Part shown: positions 7,965-14,696 of the stretch, in pieces
Layout of the letters: every line of letters starts with the position of its first letter
Position numbering within the stretch: position 1 is the first letter of the stretch
Origin: Dermabacter indicis
Lineage (GTDB): Bacteria; Actinomycetota; Actinomycetes; Actinomycetales; Dermabacteraceae
DNA length: 64,000 nt
NCBI GenBank assembly: GCA_001403775.1
Contig: CYUG01000017.1
Location: 217,969 to 281,968 of the forward strand
Direction of reading: 5' to 3'
Program-made: the position numbers and the translations under genes
The notes under the pieces: model-generated
Told to the model about the DNA's origin: nothing
Seen by the model: the letters and a program-made list of their open reading frames with translations, nothing else
The model's database searches: none

Positions 7965-8007
7965 AAACGCCGCACCCCACCCGGAATGGGCCGAAGGCGC
8001 GGCGTTT
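7965..8007 (-). terminator. Terminator of the ether-lipid operon
   Basis: AAACGCCGC (7965–7973) pairs with GCGGCGTTT (7999–8007). Read on the minus strand, it lies about 30 nt after the stop of the flavoenzyme gene at 8039 and is followed by a T-containing stretch. Confidence 0.6.
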
Positions 8008-8038
8008 TCGTGCAGCCTCAATGGCCGCGAGGCAAGCG

Positions 8039-9742
8039 TCAGGAAACGATCTTGCCGGGGTTGAGGTTCTTGCCCGGATCCTGCGTGTTGTAGAGGTCGC
8101 GCATCATCTTGACGCCGAGCGGGCCAACCTCTTCTTCGATCCAAGGCTGGTGCTCGGTGCCCACGGCGTGGTGGTGCGAAAGCGTACCGGCGTGCTTTTG
8201 GAACTCGCCCTGCACGGCGTGCTTGATCGCCGTGTACTGCTCGAGCATGACCTCGTTGTTCGCGTAGGGAACGGCGAACGTGAAGTACAGGCACGCACCC
8301 TGGTGGTAGCTGTGGCTCATATGGCAGAAGAAGAAGCCGGGAATGCCGAGCTCGTCGAGCTTCGCGTAGAACGTGTCGTACACCTTGGAGTGCATCTCGT
8401 TGATGCGCGCCCACGTGGTGCCGGTGTCGGAAACGTCGCCGAACACATTGAGGCCGAGGAGGAAGTCGCGCAGGTAGGGAGTGTCGAACTTCTTCTGGTC
8501 GTAGATCGCGCCCGGGCCCGCACCGAGCGTGATGCCGCCGGCCTTCTTGACGATCTTCTTGACGGCGGCCTGCTCGCGGCTGATCTGTGCCTTCGAGCCT
8601 TCGAAGCACACGTAGCTCATGCACATCTCGTTCTCGGTGTCCCAGCCCTTCTTGCGGAGGTACGCGAAGAGGCCGTCCTGGATTTTGCGGGTGATCTCGC
8701 CCTTCTTGTCTTTCGGCTCCTTGAGCATCGAAAGGCTGAAGGCTGTTTCGGGACCGTCGCTCAGGCGCGTGAACACGGGGTGCACTTCGCTGCGGGCAAT
8801 CGCGTGCATGCCGCGGATGCCGGATTCCCAATCGGGGAACATGTAGGCGATGACCACGCGATTTTCGGCCATGCGGTGCACGCGCACGGTGCATTCGGTG
8901 ATGATGCCGAGGCGGCCTTCGGAGCCGAGGATCATTTCGTGGATGCTCGAGCCGGAGTCGCGGCCGGGGATCGGCTTCGTTTCGACGATGCCGTCGGGGC
9001 GCACGACCTTGAGGCCACGCACGATGTCCTCGATGTCGCCGTAGCGATCCGATTGCATGCCGGTCGAACGGGTCGCGGCCCAGCCGCCGAGGGTCGAATA
9101 GGTGAACGAGTCGGGGAAGTGGCCCATGGTCCAGCCGAGCTCGTTGAGCTGCTCTTCGAGGTCGGGGCCGTACACGCCGGCGTCGACACGGGCAAGGCCC
9201 GAGGTGTCGTCGATCGAGATGACCTCGCGCATGCGGCCGAGGTTGATCGTGATGATGGGGCGCTCTTCGTCAACGTTGGGGGTGACGGAGCCGGAGATCG
9301 AGGAGCCGCCGCCGTAGGGAATCGCGACGAGGTCGTGCTCGACGATGTAGGCGAGGATCTTCTGCACCTCATCGTCGTTCTTCGGGTAGATCACGGCGTC
9401 GACGAGGCGGGTGAAGTCACCGGTGCGTGCGCGAAAGAGGTCGATCACGGAGCGGCCAAAGGAGTGCACGACGCGGTACTCATCGTCGTCGAGGAGGTTG
9501 TCCTCGCCCACGATGGTGGCGAGCGCTGCGCGGTCGCTCGCGCCGAGGCGGCTCGGGGGCACCTCGTAATCGCTCAGCTGTGGCTCCGGTGCCGGCGTGA
9601 GCTTCTCGAGGTCCATACCGATCTTTGACTTGGCGAAGCCCGGGAAGGCGGGCTTGTTGTCCCAGCGGAAGGTGATGTCGTCGAGACCCCACCCCCACCA
9701 TTTGTGGCGCTTGACCTCGCGGGCCGAAATCGGGCTGTTCAT
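8039..9742 (-). CDS. Alkyldihydroxyacetonephosphate-synthase-like FAD oxidase
   Basis: A 567-aa flavoenzyme of the vanillyl-alcohol-oxidase fold. The FAD-binding part has IPYGGGSSISG, a flavin-site Gly/Ser loop, and TGMQSDRYGDIEDIV. The C-terminal part has LSHHHAVGTEHQPW, the His-rich motif that marks alkyl-DHAP synthases, and ends in DPGKNLNPGKIV. Alkyl-DHAP synthase exchanges the acyl chain of acyl-DHAP for a fatty alcohol, making the ether bond of ether lipids. The ATG at 9742 has GAGGAG upstream and lies 5 nt after the PlsC stop. Neighbours encode an acyltransferase, an SDR and a fatty-acyl reductase, which fits this role. A generic D-lactate/glycolate-type oxidase is the alternative. Confidence 0.8.
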   Translation of the reverse strand: MNSPISAREVKRHKWWGWGLDDITFRWDNKPAFPGFAKSKIGMDLEKLTPAPEPQLSDYEVPPSRLGASDRAALATIVGEDNLLDDDEYRVVHSFGRSVIDLFRARTGDFTRLVDAVIYPKNDDEVQKILAYIVEHDLVAIPYGGGSSISGSVTPNVDEERPIITINLGRMREVISIDDTSGLARVDAGVYGPDLEEQLNELGWTMGHFPDSFTYSTLGGWAATRSTGMQSDRYGDIEDIVRGLKVVRPDGIVETKPIPGRDSGSSIHEMILGSEGRLGIITECTVRVHRMAENRVVIAYMFPDWESGIRGMHAIARSEVHPVFTRLSDGPETAFSLSMLKEPKDKKGEITRKIQDGLFAYLRKKGWDTENEMCMSYVCFEGSKAQISREQAAVKKIVKKAGGITLGAGPGAIYDQKKFDTPYLRDFLLGLNVFGDVSDTGTTWARINEMHSKVYDTFYAKLDELGIPGFFFCHMSHSYHQGACLYFTFAVPYANNEVMLEQYTAIKHAVQGEFQKHAGTLSHHHAVGTEHQPWIEEEVGPLGVKMMRDLYNTQDPGKNLNPGKIVS

Positions 9743-9747
9743 GACGG

Positions 9748-10449
9748 TTACTCCTCGGGTGGTTGGGTTCCCATGATGGCTTGGTAATTCTCGGTCTTGA
9801 GGGTTCCGACGGCTGCCTGGATCCTCGCGTTGAAGCTCAGGGCGCTTTCGCCTTCCTCTGCGCGAAGGGGTGCGCCGAAAACAACTCCGACGGGTGGCTT
9901 GCCCGGTTTGGGCCAGCTTCGACCTTTCGGCATTGCCTCGTGAGCACCGATGAGGGCGGCGGGAATGACGGGCACGTTTTCGGTGATGGCGAGGGAAGCC
10001 GCACCGGGTTTAAATTCGGCCATTGTCCCGGTCTTTGAGCGCGTGCCTTCGGGGAATACGAGCACGGGAATTCCCGCGGTGAGAAGCGCGCGCGTGATGC
10101 CCGAGTGTTTGCGGGAGCCGTCGCGGTCGATCGGGAAGGCGTTAAAGAGGGAACGCACGAAGATTCGGCGGTACCAAATGTCGAAGAAGTATTCGCGGGC
10201 AACGCCCGTGGAGAGGTATTTTCCCTGCGCGAAGGGGAGGCCCTGCGCGAGCATGGGGGCATCGAGGTGGCTCGAGTGGTTGGCGACGAGCAGGAATGCG
10301 CCGCGCACCTTTTTCACCTTGGGGTGGACGATGATTTTTTGGGTGACGGCGCTTTTCACGACGCCCTTGAAGCCGACTCGCACGAGAAGCGCGCGGACGT
10401 ATGCGCGCCATGTCGACCGGTAGAGGGCCGGGTCGTGATACTTGCTCAC
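9748..10449 (-). CDS. PlsC-type glycerolipid acyltransferase
   Basis: A 233-aa lysophosphatidic-acid-acyltransferase-family protein. It has the NHSSHLDAP catalytic HX4D motif near residue 55, FNAFPIDRDGS (block II) and VFPEGTRSKTG (block III). The frame opens further upstream, but GTG at 10449 forms a GTGA overlap with the SDR stop and has AAGGGGAA upstream, so translation is coupled. In this cluster it could acylate DHAP, or the sn-2 position of an alkyl- or acyl-glycerol phosphate; the sequence alone does not say which. Confidence 0.85.
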   Translation of the reverse strand: MSKYHDPALYRSTWRAYVRALLVRVGFKGVVKSAVTQKIIVHPKVKKVRGAFLLVANHSSHLDAPMLAQGLPFAQGKYLSTGVAREYFFDIWYRRIFVRSLFNAFPIDRDGSRKHSGITRALLTAGIPVLVFPEGTRSKTGTMAEFKPGAASLAITENVPVIPAALIGAHEAMPKGRSWPKPGKPPVGVVFGAPLRAEEGESALSFNARIQAAVGTLKTENYQAIMGTQPPEE

Positions 10450-11264
10450 TTGTTCCCCTTCGAGGAGGACTTCGGCAAGGGTTTTTCGCTGTCGCGCCGC
10501 TTCGTGAACCACGCAGCGATCGAGTGCATCGCGCCTCGTGGAGCGATGCGCGCAAGAAACGCGAGCACCTTGAAGCGCTTCGAGGGCACGGAGATGAGTT
10601 TGCCGCGCGCGACATCGTCAAGGCATTCCTTGACGAGGCGCTCGGGTGAGAGCCACAGAAAGTCGGGGATCGAGGAGCCGGAAATGCCGGCACGTTCGTG
10701 GAATTCGGTGCGCACCCACCCGGGCTGGAGCGACGTGACGTGCACGCCACTCCCCGCGAGGCGCACCGCGAGTGCCTCGGTGTAGGTGTTGCCCCATGAC
10801 TTGATCGCCGAGTAGTTGTTTTGGGGGAGGTAGCCGGAGACGGAATTGACGTTGATGATCCAGCCTTGGCCCCGGCGGGCCATCGCGCGACCGGCCGCAT
10901 TCGAGAGGTGGAGCACGGCCTTGATCATGACCTCGATACCCGAATCGTGGAGCGAGAGGTCGTCGCCGAGGATGTCGCTTCGCACGCTGAAGCCCGCGTT
11001 GTTCACGAGAATGTCGATCGCGGGGCGCTCAGCGCTTTCTTCGGAAAGGCGGGCCTCGACCCGCTCGCGATCAGCCTGTTTTTCAAGGTCGCACACCATT
11101 TCTTCGACGTCGACGCCGTAGCGGGTGCGGATGTCGTGAGCGAAGCGGGAGAGGCGATCGGCGCTGCGGGCGACCAGCACGAGGTCGACACGCCGCTTGG
11201 CGAATTCGCGCGCGAAAGCGGCCCCAATACCAGAGGTGCCGCCGGTGATGAGGGCCCTATGCAT
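10446..11264 (-). CDS. Short-chain dehydrogenase/reductase, candidate acyl/alkyl-DHAP reductase
   Basis: A classical SDR of 272 aa with the NAD(P) site GGTSGIG, NNAG and the catalytic Ser–Tyr–Lys set in NSVSGYLPQNNYSAIKSW. The preference for short, NADP-type Rossmann loops (VARSADRL) suggests NADPH. A C-terminal extension of about 50 residues contains a hydrophobic, basic stretch that may hold it at the membrane. It is first in the SDR–PlsC–flavoenzyme operon and divergent from the reductase/HAD fusion 83 nt away. In an ether-lipid route its role would be reduction of alkyl-DHAP to alkyl-glycerol-3-phosphate; that is inference from context. Confidence 0.8.
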   Translation of the reverse strand: MHRALITGGTSGIGAAFAREFAKRRVDLVLVARSADRLSRFAHDIRTRYGVDVEEMVCDLEKQADRERVEARLSEESAERPAIDILVNNAGFSVRSDILGDDLSLHDSGIEVMIKAVLHLSNAAGRAMARRGQGWIINVNSVSGYLPQNNYSAIKSWGNTYTEALAVRLAGSGVHVTSLQPGWVRTEFHERAGISGSSIPDFLWLSPERLVKECLDDVARGKLISVPSKRFKVLAFLARIAPRGAMHSIAAWFTKRRDSEKPLPKSSSKGNK

Positions 11265-11347
11265 GGCCCCTACGATACACTAGGCCTGCGCGGCCATGAC
11301 CGCGCCCCACAAGTTCCATCATTGCTCGATCACGAGGATTTATCCGC

Positions 11348-13606
11348 ATGTCTGTGCCCTCTACCAGCGCAAATACCAAGTATCGCGAAGTTCTTCTCAC
11401 GGGGGCAACGGGCTTTCTCGGCCAGGCTGTTCTCCAGGCATTCCTCGAGCATTTCCCCGAGGTTCGCGTGACTGCGGTTGTGCGCCCCAAGGGCACGCTT
11501 TCGGGCAAGAAGCGCCTTGCAACTCTCCTCAAAAAACCCGCATTCTCCTCGTGGATTGAGCGTACGAGCGAGGAAGAGGTTCGCCGCGCCTTCGAGGAGC
11601 GCGCCGACGTCATCGAGGGTGACCTCACGAACCTTCCGCCGCTCGAGCGCACGTTCGATGTGGTCGTGCACTCGGCCAGCTCGGTGAGCTTTGACCCGCC
11701 CATCAACGAGGCTTTCGCGACGAACGTGGGTGGCGCCAAGAACCTGTATGAGGCGCTTCTCGAATCGAACCATACGCTCCCGGGCGGGCAGAACCCGCAC
11801 GTCATTCACGTATCGACGTCGTACGTGAGCGGCCTCGCGAAGGGCCTGTGCCGCGAAGGGCGCCTTAAGCACAACGTGAACTGGCGCGAGGAGTACGACG
11901 CCGCGTTCACCGCGGCACGCGAGGTCGACGCCCTCTCGCGCACGCCCGAACAAATCAGGAAGAACCTGCGCCTCGCGGAACTCAAGAGCGGCAAGATGGG
12001 CCCGAAGGCCATCGCTTCGGTCGCCGAGGATGCCCGTCGAGCGTGGGTGCGCTCGCGCCTCCAGGATTACGGCCTCCAGCGCGCGAATTCGCTCGGCTGG
12101 ACCGATATCTACACCTTCACGAAGGCGATGGCCGAGCGCGTCGGCGAGGAGATGTGGGCCGACTCGGGCCACCGCTTGAGCTTCGTGCGCCCCGCGATCA
12201 TCGAGTCCGCGGTCGCCCACCCGTTCCCCGGCTGGATTGACGGCTACAAGGTCGCCGATCCGCTCATCATGACCTACGGCAAGGGCCGCCTCTCGGAGTT
12301 CCCGGGCCTGCCCGATTCGATCCTCGACATCATCCCCGTCGATCACATCGTCGGCGTCATCCTCGCGCTCGCCACCCAGGATGTCGACCGCACCGGCGAC
12401 GACGCCTACTACCAGGTCGCCTCGGGCAACTCGAACCCGCTGCCGCTCCACGAAATGGTGAGCATCGTTCACGACTACTTCGTTGAGAATCCCCTCACGG
12501 ACGACAAGGGCAAGCCGATTGAGGTTCCCATGTGGACCTTCCCCTCCGTCGACTTGGTGGAGGCGAAGTTCTGGGCCACAAATAAAGCGGTCAAAGCGGC
12601 GGAGGTTGCCGTCGGACGCCTCCCCGGCACCCCCACCACGCGCACCTGGGCTGGGAAGCTCCACAAGAACTCCGCGGCGCTCGACACTCTCAAGAAGTTC
12701 ATGGGGCTGTATAAGGCGTACACGAAAACCGAGATGGTGTTCGACGATGCGAACACGCGCGCGCTTCGCGAGTCCCTCCCGAAGGAGTTCCTCGAGAAGT
12801 ACGACTTCGACATCACTGCGCTCGACTGGCGCTCCTACTTCCACGATCACCACCTGCCCGCCGTCACCGAGCTCACGAACGCCTACTCGCGCCAAAAGGC
12901 CGCACGTAAGGGGCGTGCCGCTCGAAAGCCGAGCGAGCTCAAGGACTCGAACGACACCCTCGCCGTTTTCGACCTCGACGGCACCGTGATCGCGCAGAAC
13001 ATCGTGCAGCAGTACCTCGCGATCGTGAAGGAAACCCGCTCCACCCCCGATGGGGCGAAGGAGATCGTGAAGCTTGCAGGTGCTCTCCCCCAGTACCTCC
13101 GCAACGAGCAGCATTCACGTTCGGAGTTCATCCGCTCGGTGATGCGCCGCTACCGCGGATTCAGCACGGCGGAGCTTAAGGAAGTTCTCGCGGGCGAGCT
13201 CGGCAAGAAGGTGCGCAAACAGATCAAGGCTCAAGCGCTCGAGCGCCTCGAGGAGCATCGCGCCGCCGGCCACCGCACGATTCTCATCACGGGCGCGCTC
13301 GACATTCTCGTGGAGCCGCTCGCGGACCTCTTCGACGAGGTCGTTGCGACCCACATGCATGAAAGCGACGGCGTGCTCACCGGTTACCTCGCCACTCCCC
13401 CGGTTGTCGGCGAGGCCCGCGCGAATTGGCTGCGCAAGTACGCGGAGAGTCACGACTTCGACCTTGCGCACTCGTACGGGTACGGCGACTCGCATGCCGA
13501 CGCCGCCTGGCTCGCGGTGCTCGGCAATCCCACGGCGATCTCTCCCGACCTCGGGCTCTACGCCGAAGCGAAGAAGAATCACTGGCCGATTGTCGAGTGG
13601 AAATAG
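11348..13606 (+). CDS. Fatty-acyl-CoA reductase-like domain fused to HAD-IB phosphatase
   Basis: A 752-aa fusion. Residues about 12–400 form an extended SDR / male-sterility (NAD_binding_4) domain with GATGFLGQ, HSASSVSF and the catalytic YTFTK. This family reduces long-chain acyl-CoA or acyl-ACP to fatty alcohol. From about residue 530 a HAD-IB hydrolase begins, with the nucleophile motif VFDLDGTV, followed by ITGALD and YGYGDSHADAAW. The fusion could link fatty-alcohol supply to dephosphorylation of a phospholipid intermediate. It is divergent from the SDR–PlsC–flavoenzyme operon. The start is ATG 11348 with GAGGA upstream. HAD-linked acyl reductases are known in actinobacteria; the substrate is not determined. 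Confidence 0.82.
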   Translation: MSVPSTSANTKYREVLLTGATGFLGQAVLQAFLEHFPEVRVTAVVRPKGTLSGKKRLATLLKKPAFSSWIERTSEEEVRRAFEERADVIEGDLTNLPPLERTFDVVVHSASSVSFDPPINEAFATNVGGAKNLYEALLESNHTLPGGQNPHVIHVSTSYVSGLAKGLCREGRLKHNVNWREEYDAAFTAAREVDALSRTPEQIRKNLRLAELKSGKMGPKAIASVAEDARRAWVRSRLQDYGLQRANSLGWTDIYTFTKAMAERVGEEMWADSGHRLSFVRPAIIESAVAHPFPGWIDGYKVADPLIMTYGKGRLSEFPGLPDSILDIIPVDHIVGVILALATQDVDRTGDDAYYQVASGNSNPLPLHEMVSIVHDYFVENPLTDDKGKPIEVPMWTFPSVDLVEAKFWATNKAVKAAEVAVGRLPGTPTTRTWAGKLHKNSAALDTLKKFMGLYKAYTKTEMVFDDANTRALRESLPKEFLEKYDFDITALDWRSYFHDHHLPAVTELTNAYSRQKAARKGRAARKPSELKDSNDTLAVFDLDGTVIAQNIVQQYLAIVKETRSTPDGAKEIVKLAGALPQYLRNEQHSRSEFIRSVMRRYRGFSTAELKEVLAGELGKKVRKQIKAQALERLEEHRAAGHRTILITGALDILVEPLADLFDEVVATHMHESDGVLTGYLATPPVVGEARANWLRKYAESHDFDLAHSYGYGDSHADAAWLAVLGNPTAISPDLGLYAEAKKNHWPIVEWK

Positions 13607-13707
13607 CCGCCCGTTTCCACTATTTCCCCTGCGAGGGCGTAGGCTAGGGACACGGCGCACACTGCGCCACAGGTCCCTTTATCCCTTACTCCTGAAGGAG
13701 ACGTCCC

Positions 13708-14616
13708 GTGGACGACCTCGCAAATAAGATTAATATTCCGCCTGCGCCGGCCATGGCTAAGGCCGTCGAAGATGGCATGTACGCGAAAGCCACGATGCCG
13801 GCCTGGAAGATTTTCTGGCTCGGCCTCACCGGCGGCGCCTACATCGCCTTCGGCTTCATCATGTTCGTGACCACCCAGCAGGGTGCGCCCGGTGAGTGGC
13901 CGCTCGGCATCACGAAGATGATCGGGGGCGCGTTCTTCGCGACCGGCCTCATCATGGTCATCAACTCGGGCTCGGACCTCTTCACGGGCACGACCCTCAA
14001 CATCATGCCGTTCCTTTCGAAGCGCATCACAGCCGGTCAGCTGTTCCGCCACTGGGGCCTTTCCTACGTCGCGAACTTCATTGGCTCGGTGACCATTGCG
14101 ATCCTCGTGTTCCTCGCAAACACCCCGGCCACCAACAAGAGCGCGTGGGGCCTCATCGTCCTCAACGTCACGAAGGGCAAGCTCAACCTCGACTGGGGCA
14201 ATGCTTTTGTGCTCGGTATTCTCTGTAACTTCCTCGTGTGTATGGCCGTGTGGCTGACCTTCGCTGGCCGTTCGTTCCTCGACAAGGGCCTCGCGATCGT
14301 CGTCCCGCTCGTGATCTTCGTGTCCACCGGCTTCGAGCACTCGGTCGCCAACATGTTCATGCTCCCCATGGGCTGGCTCATCAAGACCTTCGGCGCGGAT
14401 GCCTTCTGGGCTGGAGAAGCCATCGCGAAAGCCGGCGTGACTTCCGCTGACTTCGACATGATCAGCTGGGACAAGATCCTCCTCGGCAACCTCCTGCCCG
14501 TGACCCTCGGCAACATCATCGGTGGTGCGCTGTGCGTCGGCTGCTACTTCTGGGTGGCCTACCGCAAGGATGCCATCAAGGCTGAGCGCGAGGCTGCTGC
14601 CGTCGCCGCCAAGTAA
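13708..14616 (+). CDS. Formate/nitrite transporter family channel
   Basis: A 302-aa FNT-family protein with six predicted membrane segments. Typical marks are the early AYIAFGFIMFV helix, SDLFTGTT (the omega-loop region), GNFLVC-like CNFLVCMAVWL, and a conserved His in STGFEHSVANMF, which lies in the pore of FocA/NirC proteins. It moves formate, nitrite or related small anions. The start is GTG 13708 with GAAGGAGA seven bases upstream. It is a single gene followed by a strong bidirectional terminator, and no formate or nitrite enzyme is adjacent, so substrate choice is open. Confidence 0.9.
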   Translation: MDDLANKINIPPAPAMAKAVEDGMYAKATMPAWKIFWLGLTGGAYIAFGFIMFVTTQQGAPGEWPLGITKMIGGAFFATGLIMVINSGSDLFTGTTLNIMPFLSKRITAGQLFRHWGLSYVANFIGSVTIAILVFLANTPATNKSAWGLIVLNVTKGKLNLDWGNAFVLGILCNFLVCMAVWLTFAGRSFLDKGLAIVVPLVIFVSTGFEHSVANMFMLPMGWLIKTFGADAFWAGEAIAKAGVTSADFDMISWDKILLGNLLPVTLGNIIGGALCVGCYFWVAYRKDAIKAEREAAAVAAK

Positions 14617-14640
14617 CGGCAAGCGCTCTCGTTAAACGTC

Positions 14641-14678
14641 GAAGGCCCGGCTCCCTCACATCGAGGGGCCGGGCCTTC
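14641..14678. terminator. Bidirectional terminator between FNT channel and ppc
   Basis: GAAGGCCCGGCTCCCTC pairs with GAGGGGCCGGGCCTTC with one bulge. It lies between two converging genes and can serve both. Confidence 0.8.
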
Positions 14679-14696
14679 ACCTGTGTTTCAGGTAGA

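Larger units (their letters stand above)
7670..8038. other. Gene-free interval with palindromes
   Basis: No convincing gene. It holds three imperfect copies of TCGCCCTTCAAT-like sequence (about 7688, 7716 and 7746), a 17-bp perfect inverted repeat around a 14-nt loop (7762–7809), a 14-bp perfect palindrome GGCTCCGCGGAGCC at 7908–7921 and a terminator-type hairpin at 7965–8007. Confidence 0.6.

Noticed and set aside
7874..9628. 584-residue open frame on the plus strand
   Set aside because: It is antisense to the alkyl-DHAP-synthase-like gene, which has clear motifs and a ribosome site. The frame is Ala/His/Arg-rich and has no domain.
11330..13114. 594-residue open frame on the minus strand
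   Set aside because: Antisense to the acyl reductase/HAD fusion; low-complexity charged sequence typical of a shadow in GC-rich DNA.
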